This document shows, piece by piece, positions 22,206-31,628 of a stretch of 64,000 nt of DNA. The DNA is from Aurelia coerulea (Eukaryota > Cnidaria > Scyphozoa > Semaeostomeae > Ulmaridae): NCBI GenBank assembly GCA_039566865.1, contig CM076955.1, positions 11,113,001 to 11,177,000 of the forward strand, in the 5' to 3' direction. The notes below the pieces were generated by a model. The model made no database searches. It worked only from the letters and a program-made list of their open reading frames with translations, and had not been told where the DNA came from. Position numbers and translations under genes: made by a program. Position 1 is the first letter of the stretch, and each line of letters starts with the position of its first letter.

Positions 22206-22475
22206 CGACATGGGTAACTACACGTATCACTCAATTATCAGCAGATCGTTGTATTCATTTTTCTAATAATTTAGCACGCTGCATGCATTGCGTCTTGTTG
22301 TTTTTGCAAACGAAAACTTTTCAGCAATCAGTCTTTGTGCTCGGTGATTCGTAAATATGTTCGTTGTTACATGCGTAAAAACAAGTATCACTCAATTCCC
22401 AGAAGATTGTTTATTGACTTATTGAATTATTTGGAACACTGCGTGCCTCGCATTTTGCTGGTTTTCAAAAGAATA
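22206..22475. repeat. Degenerate direct duplication
   Basis: Two stretches of about 105 bp in direct orientation (22206-22315 and 22370-22475) share the order acatg-gtaa-acaagtatcactcaatt-cagaagattgtt-tattg-aatttagcacactgcgtgc-cgcattttgctg with mismatches. It is an old tandem duplication with spacer. Confidence 0.45.
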
Positions 22476-22621
22476 GTTTTACTGGAAGCGTAGAAATAGG
22501 TTGACCAACAAAGCAGTCAATCTTTCGCAGTATGCCTTTCATAGACAATAGATTTGGAAATCTTTCGATTTGGTTTTCGCATTCAGTTTAAAAGCCAAAA
22601 TTGTGAGCATAGGAATCATTC

Positions 22622-22910
22622 CCTTAATCAATTGTTTTTAGTGTTTTTGCCTATTTTTACTTGGTAGAGAGCCACCTTATCGCGGTTTTGCCATTTTGAA
22701 ATTTTTGGTAGTGAGCCACCTTAAGTGCAGATCCACCTTAACCGTAAAGCCCTGAGAGGGAAAAAGTTTTTCCCTCTCAGGGCTTTACGGTTAAGGTGGA
22801 TCTGCACTTAAGGTGGCTCACTACCAAAAATTTCAAAATGGCAAAACCGCGATAAGGTGGCTCTCTACCAAGTAAAAATAGGCAAAAACACTAAAAACAA
22901 TTGATTAAGG
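22622..22910. repeat. Perfect 289-bp palindrome
   Basis: By base-by-base comparison, 22622-22765 is the exact reverse complement of 22767-22910 around a single central base (22766). The arms are 144 bp with no mismatch. The match stops abruptly at 22621/22911. Within each arm the phrase taaggtggctcNctacca occurs twice, and a further copy follows immediately to the right (22904-22923), so one arm continues a local repeat and the other is its inverted copy. It is either a very recent inverted duplication or a fold-back artefact of assembly. Confidence 0.93.
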
Positions 22911-23216
22911 TGGCTCGCTACCAAAATAACGTTAAGGTGGCACACACTTGGTGTCCTATCGCTCATGGTCGTACATAGCCGATTGCTCGTGGCCGATGGT
23001 CGAAACCGCCAAAGCATCATTTTCACGGACCAATCAGACGGCTAAAAAGCGAAGGAGACAAAAGAAACCCGTGAAGGTTTTCCTAAATTTTACCTACCTT
23101 CATAAAACGCAACCAGGACAAAAAACTGCTTGAGATTTTCCGAATTTCTTAAAGCAATCTACTCTCTAGATGTTTGGGAGTAAAAGTTTGGATGCCGGTT
23201 AAAATATCTTCAGAAT
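22911..23216. other. Non-coding spacer after the palindrome
   Basis: It begins with another taaggtggctcgctacca word and a shorter ttaaggtggcac word (22932-22944). No gene recognised. Confidence 0.45.
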
Positions 23217-23686
23217 AACTGTCGTTCAAAACATTCAAAATCGGACCAACTTTGATCCAAACTATTGTGGACCTTTTAAAGCTTTGTACTGGTCGGTCGG
23301 TCCACGAAATCGGTCCATCTGACTTTGTCGTGGACCAGTTTTTCCCTTCGAGAAAATTTTTGGACCAACTCAGAAATTATTTGGGGGATGTCTCACCCCC
23401 ACACCCCCTAATATGCGCCCCTGTTCAACATATTACAATCAACTCACTGGGATGCACAAATGGAGGCTACTCTGTCAAGGAGCACTGTGGATAGTAATCT
23501 ATTCTCACCCAAGGGGTCACTCTGAAATCTCAAAATAACGTATGGAAACTCCATTCTTTACCCCCACGGGATCTGCTTAGCTATGTGTGTAGCCCCTTGA
23601 GGCTCAAGCAAGGTATTAAAAGCTCAGAATTGGTTTATTCCGTCTCTTTCTACGCAACAAGCAGTCACACGTGTAAAAGCGACCCA
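23217..23686 (+). repeat. ~470-bp dispersed repeat, copy 1
   Basis: Nearly identical to the reverse complement of 50449-50909, from aactgtcgttcaaaacattc to cacacgtgtaaaagc. It includes a frame of 80 codons that is open in both copies with only a few differences (one is VVDQFFPSRKF versus VVDQLFPSRKI). Conservation of the frame can be explained by high nucleotide identity alone. It also contains self-complementary words (ggtccacgaaatcggtcc and gtcgtggacca). No transposon class was recognised; a solo LTR or a non-autonomous element are the main options. Confidence 0.8.
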
Positions 23687-23901
23687 CCTCTCCTCCCTCG
23701 GCGACGGTTCTTTCCGCTAACAGTGGCCATTTCCACTTCACTTTTCAACTATTACAGTATTTGCAGTTTTCCTACTTTTTCTTATGTGTGTCATGGGCTT
23801 AAAGACAAAAAGGGACATTAACAATAGGCCTTTAAGCCCAGAAAAGTGAACTGAAAATTGTCCATCAGTCACAATTCCTCTCAAATAGCGATCTTCCTTC
23901 G

Positions 23902-23986
23902 CACTCAGGTATCTTAGTTGATTTGAGAGGGGGAGTGACTAATTGGATGAGAATAGTCCTCTCAAATCAACTAAGATACCCGAGTG
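23902..23986. repeat. 28-bp stem, 29-nt loop
   Basis: 23902-23929 (cactcaggtatcttagttga to gagag) pairs with 23959-23986 with one mismatch. It may be the remnant of a small MITE. The loop is ggggagtgactaattggatg followed by agaatagtc. Confidence 0.8.
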
Positions 23987-26847
23987 CTTCGGAAGTCACA
24001 ATTTCGGTAATGTACCATGCAGAGAATACAAAGAAAGATGAAACTTAGTAGCAAAATATAGCTATACCATAAAACCTCAAAGCTATCTACTCCATAACTC
24101 AGAAAAAACCAACCCCTGCAAAAACAGAAATGTATTACTTTTGATCAGCTCTAACTCCGTCAAAAAATGAAGTTTCATCCTTGATACATTCCTGTTCGAA
24201 TGCCACATGCATAATGTTTAGATTTTTCTAAATTCTTAGAAATTATTTGTAAATGATACAAAGCTGAAATTTTTTGGATATAATGTCACTGGGTATATGC
24301 TTCCACCCAACCAAAATTTTTGCAATATTCCTAACCATTCAGAAAATGCAAGCATATCTTTGAATAATTAGTGGCGGCGGCCACCATCTTTTGTACAGAA
24401 GTCTATTTATAGATTCACAGTTGAAAATTGTTTTGGTTCGGTAGATGCAGCATAGGTTGACGAAGCCACACACCAAATTTGAGCCTGAAATCTTCTATTG
24501 ATTATTTTTATTTTTATATAATTTCCCAAAATGCAAAAAGTGCAATCTTGTAAAAACTGAATTGAAAGATCTGTATTTCTTTGAGAATAGGGCCTGTGGT
24601 CATGGACTTGATGTTTGAATGTTTCCCTTTTCTTACTCTTTTCCCTTGGTCTTTCTTCATAACCATTTTAGTTGATCTTAGTTTGTTTCTCCATGATTTC
24701 CTTTCTTTGCTTCTGTGGAAAAGGGCAAGCAGTAGTGCACAATTTTAGTTTCTTTGCACTTGCAGAAGGAAAGGAATGCTATTTTCAACTTCATTTTGTG
24801 CGCCTATAGTCCAGTCAATATACATCATTTCAGCACTTGACCTCAAACTAATTGCAAAAGAATTTATCTTTTGATAGTTCGAAAGAGGATGGCTATGTAA
24901 ATATCATACCAAAAATCTACATCAACAAACTACGAGGAACCCCCATTTTTTCACACCCAAAGTTCGCTTACTCAGGGAATCTCCTTTCATCAAAAGGGGA
25001 TATCCCTTCGCATTTGTCCTTCACTGAAGCCGCGGTTGGCATGAGAGGGTTGAAAGGTGCTTTTTGTCTTGCTCTTCCGATCGTTCACGGCCTCTGAAAA
25101 ATCGATTTCCATGATAAAGTTGCTTGTGAGTTTTTCCCCCTTTATCAATATCTTAATTTCCCATTCTTGGCTGATATTACGATTGTTGCCGGTGAATATC
25201 GTAACTCAACTTTTCTTTTTGTCCGCTACAAATATTTTGATAAATATTGAGGCTTGATAACGGGCAATGCTCGAAATGTCGTGCTTATTCCAATTCGCAC
25301 CAAATTGCTTATAAATATATTTTACTCTAATTACTTGTTTACACAAATATTTTGAACTCTCAACCACTCAACCATTATAGTAGAGCCTCCTATTCACTTT
25401 GAAAATGGAATGGTGGAATAGAGGGCAGAGAATTACAGACCTCAAGCCCAAAATTCGAAATTCAGCCTCGAGAAAGTTAACAAAATAGCCATTGCTAGGG
25501 CGTTGTCAGGGAATGATTTGTTGACCAACTGTTAGAATGTTGGTCCATAATTCAGAAATTTGTGGCCCAGGGAGATTTTCGTTTACAGAGCTGGAATCTA
25601 CAATATATTTTATCCAAGAAAGTGTAAAGTTGAAATTTTAAAGTTTTTGATCGAAAATTACATATGTAGTACATTAAGCTAAACAATGTAATGAAGCCTT
25701 TAAAGAGCTTTTGTGATGAAAAAAACTGGCCAAGACTGCTGGCTGCACATGCACCAAAATGAATATATTCCGTCTATCCACGATGCATTGTTCATCTACC
25801 TCAACAAGTTGTAGGTTGAATGTTAGCGCGAGGAGGACCTTACCGACTGTTACATTTATTATAGAAGTGGAAACCAGAATTATTCTGTCAACAGCATCGC
25901 CTGTAGCTAACAGCCGACTCCCGCATTCTAGCAATTGTAGGTGCGGCCTGCAACAGTTAAAAGAACAGTCTGAATGCAAGCAAATCCCATTGCAAAAGGT
26001 TTTGTATGCCATCCAAATACTTTGCTAGGAGGATATAAAGGATATCACCTCATGATTTTTTTTCTACTGAGACAAAAACAAGGCTATAAACTGCTAAGAA
26101 GGATCCCACTGGGCGAAATATGTCCTGGGGGGATATCGGAGATAACAAGGGTAACTTGTAGATCATAAGCAAGCAATGGTCAAAAAGAAGACGGCAGGAA
26201 AAAACATAGCAGTTTGGAATCTCCGAATCTTTGTGCAAAAATATTGACACCATTTGATGGATATTGGTAAAAGAAAGTTGCACTTAAAGATAGATACTAG
26301 AAAAAATTAGATGCGAAAAACGGAAACATTCTTGGCAAACAAAGGCCTTGAAATTTGCGTTATCATCAGGATGGGACTGAATAAAACTCATAGGAGTCTA
26401 TGAGATAGAGGCACATTTCGTGTCTCCCGTGTGTAGTGCGGTAGTTTTATCTATTTATTTTCCAATTTTGCATTGTCTGTAAATGTGCTTGGGTTGCATA
26501 GAAAAAACAACTGCAACAGATAAAATCATTAGAACAATCAAGGGCCACCATAAGCTACCGATTTCATACGTCAAGAGGGGGCCTTATCGAGCATGGCATT
26601 TCGTCTTATAAATCATAACTTTAGGAATGTTTGAGCCAAGCTGGAGTCGATATGAAGCACTGCAACTATGTAAAACCAAAATCGACATACGATGTCATAC
26701 GTCATAAGAAATACGAAATTAAAGCTCAAATGCAAGCATTGATTCGAGTATCTTTCATCATTGCACGAAACGGCGTAAACTGGAGCTTTTGCGTCAAAAG
26801 AAGTGACAAAAAAGAAACAAAAACAAAAACAAGATGGTGTAACAATA
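23987..26847. other. Long non-coding stretch
   Basis: About 2.9 kb in which I find no gene or clear repeat. Two frames on opposite strands overlap at 25674-26028 (112 and 89 codons); both lack recognisable domains, and each is probably the shadow of the other. It may be intron or intergenic DNA. Confidence 0.45.
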
Positions 26848-27428
26848 CCGGGTGAGTCAAAAAAACGTGGGGTGTTTGATGGACTGTGACGTTGCTTGTA
26901 GCCACCCGATCGTCGTGAAATAAATTTGTCCATGCAGCAAAAGGTCTAACTTAGATTATAAGCCTAACCTCATTAAAATCGGTCACTTGGTGCATTAGTT
27001 AAAACGTATTTTCCTTGAAAGGCCTAGTATGGGAGTCTTGCAAACTGATGGAATCTTTAGCCAAGGCCCTTCAGCATTTTAGCCTTACCAAAGTTACAGA
27101 TACATGTGGTATTATCAGGAGAGAAAACACTATTTCCTAACTATTTCATTCTCCTCTGATAATACCACGTGTATCTGCAACTTTGGCAAGGCTAAAATGC
27201 TGAATGGCCTTGCTGGCTAAAGATTCCATCAGTTTGCAAGACTCCCATAGAAGGCCTTACAAAGAAAATACGTTTTAACTAATGCACCAAGTGACCGATT
27301 TTAATGGGGTAAGGCTTATAATCTAAGTTAGACCTTTGCTGCATGGACACATTTATTTCACGACGATCGGGTGGCTACAAGCGACGTCACAGTCCCCCAA
27401 ACACCCCACGTTTTTTTGACTCACCCGG
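26848..27428. mobile_element. Mariner-type MITE with ~278-bp inverted arms
   Basis: The element begins ccgggtgagtcaaaaaaacg and ends with its reverse complement at 27428. It is flanked on both sides by TA (26846-26847, 27429-27430), the Tc1/mariner target duplication. The arms extend to about 27126 and from about 27150, leaving a spacer of about 23 bp, so virtually the whole 581-bp element is an inverted repeat with few mismatches. There is no transposase. Confidence 0.87.
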
Positions 27429-27476
27429 TAGGTTAAGCAAATCTCTTGTGGACAAAGTCTGCATGAAATGTAAATG

Positions 27477-28071
27477 TACACTAGACGGTGCTCTTTCAAA
27501 TTCATAAATCAAATTCTCTTTGGCTACCGTGACGAAGATTTACGCTAAAACGGTGCTCTTTAAAATTCATAATTCAAGTTCTTTTTAGCTACCGTAACGA
27601 AGATTTACGCTAAACGGTGCTCTTTAAAATTCATAAATCAAATTCTCTTTGGCTACCGTAACGAATACGCTAAACGGTGCTCTTTCAAATTCATAAATCA
27701 AATTCTCTTTGGCTACCGTAACGAAGATGTACGCTAAAATGGTGCTCTTTAAAATTCATAATTCATTTTTTTTTGGCTACCGTAACGAAGATGTACGCTA
27801 AACGGTGCTCTTTCAAATTCAAAATCAAATTCTCTTTGGCTACCGTAACGAAGATATACGCTAGACGGTGCTCTTTCAAATTCATAAATCAAATTCTCTT
27901 TGGCTACCGCAACGAAGATGTGCGCTAAACGGTGCTCTTTCAGATTCATAAATCAAATTCTCTTTGGCTACCGTAACAAAGATGCACGCTAAAACAGTGC
28001 TCTTTAAAGTTCATAAATCAAGTTCTTTTTGGCTACCGTAACGAATACGCTAAACGGTGCTCTTTCAAATT
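27477..28071. repeat. 64-bp satellite array, left part
   Basis: About nine monomers of the satellite that resumes at 31629. The unit reads (in plus orientation) acggtgctctttcaaattca, taaatcaaattctctttggc, then taccgtaacgaagatgtacgctaa. This edge is more diverged and contains shorter monomers (around 27660 and 28040). A LINE insertion at 28072 cuts it off. Confidence 0.95.
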
Positions 28072-28263
28072 TTTATTATTATTATCAATTTCTTTATTGT
28101 TGGATTACAAATGTCAAAAAGATAGCTAAAAGTAATTAGCTAATTTATTCCAACTTTAAAACACTAAAATACAAATATTACATAAGAAAAATAGTGGATA
28201 AAATATTTACAAGTCATCAAAAGTATACAGTGTAAAAGAAAAGTAGATATCTAATAAGATTCA

Positions 28264-30120
28264 TCATAAAAAGCCCAAATTCGGAATAAAAACGCGGCAT
28301 AATTTACATGGACAATTTTCTCCTTTCCAACTCTTTATTTTTGTTTTAAACTGACAAAGGGATTCTGAATTACGTATCGTTGGTGGTAACATTTGCCACA
28401 GCTGCGGACCTTTGAAACGGATGCTTTCTGTCCCGTTGTTGACAGATCTCACCCTAGGTTGAAAGAATTAGTTATTGTTGCGCAGATTGTAATGACTTTC
28501 ATTTTCACAGAAACTTTCCTGCATGAATGAAGGGTTCAGGTCATTTCTAGTTTTGTACATTTCAGTCATAAGTAGCTGCAAGTTCTTTGTATGAATAGTA
28601 ACGGCACAGTCCTTCTCTAATAGCTCACTATAAGTAGATTCGGCATCCTTATAAGTAATTCTCAAAGCCCTTTCCTGTATTTTGTTAATTTTTTTGTTAA
28701 GCTGCCTGCTGTGAAACATCCAGATTAAAGGACAGTATTGAAACTGACTGGTAATAAATGCCCTCATGAGTGTTCTTAGTTTGCTCTGATCCATGTATGG
28801 GGATATGCGAGCAAGTGCATAAAGTTTATTGCTAGCCTTTTGGCACAATTTGGAAACATGATTATCGAAGGAAAGTTTGCTGTCAATTTGAACTCCGAGT
28901 AGCTTCTCTTCGGAGCTATTTACAACATCAGCATTTCCAATCCTAACAGTAACAGGATCATCACACCTCTGCCCAAGAACCAGAAGATGGCATTTATCTG
29001 CATTTAATTTCATAAAGTTGTCGGCAAACCATTCCAAAGCTAAACTACAGTCATTTTCAAGCCTATGAGTTATATTGTCCAGGTTCTTATCGCAGGCATA
29101 GATTGTAGTATCATCTGCATAATTACATATATCCGAGTTTTGAATGAAGAGTAGAAGATCATTAATGTATATGTTGAATAACAGAGGCCCTAAGACTGAC
29201 CCCTGAGGAACACCTCGTGTGACGCTTTTCCAAGAACTGAATGACCCATTTACTTTTACTCTTTGTTGTCTATTTGTGAGGTAATCATTAATTAATGTTA
29301 ATGCTTCGCGGGAGAAACCGTAGGCTTGCAATTTTGCAATCAAAAGATCGTGTCTGATGCAATCAAATGCCTTGGACAGGTCCATCAATACAGCCCCTGC
29401 CTTGCCACCTTCATCAAGGCTAATTTTGCATTTTTCTAAGAGCCGTACGAGAGCATGCTGGGCACTGTAACCTTTTCGAAAACCACAGAGAAGTGACGAT
29501 AAAAAGGGTGTAATATATGCAACGTCCATTATTCTTTCAAACAGTTTTGAGACCGTAGGCAGAACGCTGATTGGCCGAAAGTTAGTCCTAGAGTTGGTTG
29601 GTCCATTCTTGGGAAGAGATGTGACATCCGCGCATTTTAGTTCATCAGGAAAGGACGAATTTTCTATGCAATCATTAAATATTTTCGTCAAAGGTTCTAC
29701 ACATACATCAGAATTGGATTTAAGAATTTTAGGAGGAATACTTTTGTGCGTTGTAGCTTTCTTAGGATTTAGATCCCTAACCTCTTTGTCAACAGTATCA
29801 GGGGTAACTTTATGAAAATCAAAGGAACCAGCATCTTGATAGCGACCTTTAATTTTCAGAATGCTAGGATGATTGGAAAACTTATGTACAGCCTCATCAA
29901 TAGGATCTGTGATTCCTTCTGTTGCATTTTCGTAATTAGAGTTTTCATTTATGCCAAGGGAATCCGTCACATTGACGAAAAATTCGTTCATAGTTTCTGC
30001 TACCTCAACATCGTTGGAAATAATGGTTTCATCTTCAATCAACACTATTTTATTCTTAGATTGTGATTTGTCCGAGAAAAAAGGTTTCACAGTATTCCAG
30101 AATTTCTTATTATCAGTGAC
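28264..30120 (-). pseudogene. LINE reverse transcriptase and C-terminus, one stop
   Basis: Open from about 30120 to 28468 with KFWNTVKPFFSDK, the RT blocks NFRPISVLPTVSKLFERI, GFRKGYSAQHALVRLLEKC, VLMDLSKAFDCIRHDLL and GVPQGSVLGPLLFNIYINDL, and the catalytic YADDTTIYACD (near 29110-29130). It ends with FITSQFQYCPLIWMFHSR. A TAA at 28465-28467 interrupts; the same frame continues to 28264 with QLWQMLPPTIRNSESL and the CPCKLC cluster. All RT catalytic residues are intact. The same architecture as the LINE at 16044-19123 indicates one lineage with separate subfamilies. Confidence 0.9.
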
Positions 30121-31260
30121 TAGTTGAGATGTCTAGGTTATTGTAATAATTTCTTTTTTCCTTCCGCAATAACTTAACACAAGAGTTTCGTTGCTTGCGA
30201 AATTTTTTCCAATTTTCAGCAGTTCGATCTTCGTTGAATTTATTACGTAATCTAGAACGTAGCATGGTCGCTTTACGCAGAGCACGAGTCATAAATGGTT
30301 TATCATTTGCCCGGACATATTTTTTCTTAACAGGAGCATGTTTATCTAAAACTCTATCAAAAGTAGTTTCAAATGAACTGTAATTCAAGTCCAATGGCTC
30401 TATTTTCCCTAATTCCTCTCGAAGATCATTCCTGAAAGCAATTTCATTATATTTTCTATAATTTCTATAGTTGATTACCGTTGGTCCTTGTTTGGGGAAA
30501 GTAGTTTTAAGGATAGTAACAACCATTTTATGGAATCTGATATACCAGTTTCAACTGTGGTAGTTTGTTGCACGCTCCTGTTTCGATTTGTCAGTACAAG
30601 ATCTATACATCTTGGTGTATGAGATTTATAGCACGTTGGTTCCTTGACAAGATTTTTAAGACTATAAAGGTCCAAGAAATTTTTGAGCTGTTCCTCACTT
30701 TCAGTCATATTAAAATCTCCTATAAACATAAAGTTTTCATAAGTTTCACTGTAGTGGTCGATCGCACGACCAAGGTTTTCAAATAAATGATCTTGAGACT
30801 GGGTTGGTGGTCGATAAACACTGAAAAGTACACATTTCTTTTTCCTCAAATTTATTTCAAAACTAATGCATTCGATACCATCGGAAAATTTGAAGGAATT
30901 TAACTGATGTGAAGGTATATCGCTTCAGACGTAGACTAGTAAGCCACCGCCATTTGAATTTCTGTCTAATCGAAAGGGAGTTGCAAATCCCTCTATTGCA
31001 AATTGCCCTGTTGAATATGGAATATGGTAGCATCAATTTTTGTTTCGGCAATCATCAGTACATCTAAATTTTGTGAGGCAATTTCTTTGAGCGGATCAAA
31101 TTTATTTCGAACAGAATTGATGTTTAGGTGTCCAATGATGACCTTACCAATGTTCTTTATTCTTAATAACTTTAATGTAGATCTGGCAGCAGTGGTATTG
31201 ATATCTGTTACAAGGGGGTAGCTGCGGAGGAGTAAAAGGGAGTAGCTGTGTTTAAAGGAG
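30113..31260 (-). pseudogene. LINE endonuclease and linker, several frame breaks
   Basis: In successive minus-strand frames one reads IGHLNINSVRNKFD and MIAETKID (30993-31250), NSNGGGLL near 30950, CVLFSVYRPPTQSQDHLFEN, FMFIGDFNMTESEEQ and TPRCIDLVLTNR (30475-30849), then PVINYRNYRKY-like and DKHAPVKKKYVRANDKPFMT (30113-30526). The order and motifs match the endonuclease and linker of the LINE at 16044. Breaks near 31020, 30925 (TGA) and 30500 inactivate it. Confidence 0.85.
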
Positions 31261-31321
31261 GCCTGGGTGAATATGGTGTAATTTCTGGAGACCAGTATGG
31301 GCTCATTGTATCGGAATCTAG

Positions 31322-31628
31322 TCAATAATAACCTAAAGCTCTTAAAAAATTGTTGGCTAAAAAACAAGTACCTTGATAATTTAAGTGAAGTCTGCTCCCA
31401 TTCAGATGAAGATTGGGATCAATATTGCTATTGTCAATAAACTGGATCTTTCTTCGTTGGCACATTCGCTGTAGTTTTTCATTAACTTCCATTGCTTTTC
31501 CATTGAGGTGATCTCCACGGGGTACAATGCCAGAAACATAGACCTTGTTTACATTTGTGTTTAATGCTTGTGCTAGTTCTGCGATGTTCTCGGCGACAGC
31601 TTGTGCAGAGTCATTTCCTCCTAAATCA
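31322..31628 (-). pseudogene. ORF1 remnant with SGNH/GDSL esterase features
   Basis: This minus-strand frame (about 102 codons after the array junction) starts NDLGGNDSAQAVAENIAELA, where the G-G-N-D block resembles SGNH block III. It continues with NVNKVYVSGIVPRGD and ends with NLHLNGSRLHLNYQGTCFLA, where the conserved His of the last block would lie. ORF1 proteins with an esterase domain are known in CR1-clade LINEs. The catalytic Ser block is beyond the truncation and absent. The ORF overlaps the start of the endonuclease frame by about 45 bp, a common ORF1/ORF2 arrangement. The initiating ATG of the frame is supplied by satellite sequence, so it is not the native start. Confidence 0.65.

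Larger units (their letters stand above)
28072..31628 (-). mobile_element. CR1-like LINE inserted inside the satellite array
   Basis: Satellite DNA lies directly on both sides, so the LINE entered an existing array. On the minus strand it reads: end of an esterase-type ORF1 (31322-31628), endonuclease (about 31250 to 30480), linker, RT and C-terminus (to about 28264), 3' UTR, and a short (AAT)n tail at 28072-28085. It is 5'-truncated inside ORF1. The ORF2 frame is broken several times (near 31020, 30925, 30500, 30120 and a stop at 28465-28467). A clear target duplication was not resolved because the target itself is repetitive. Confidence 0.9.

Noticed and set aside
23252..23494. 80-codon frame conserved in two loci as a gene
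   Set aside because: The whole surrounding 470 bp is equally conserved, so the open frame is explained by recent duplication; kept only as a repeat.
25674..26028. Opposing 112- and 89-codon frames
   Set aside because: They overlap on opposite strands with no recognisable domain and neither has splice or promoter evidence that I can see.
27749..27949. Minus-strand repeat peptides (FERAPFSVHLRYGSQ) in the satellite
   Set aside because: The 64-bp unit rotates through all three frames and one frame has stops in every unit, so no long frame can persist; these are by-products.
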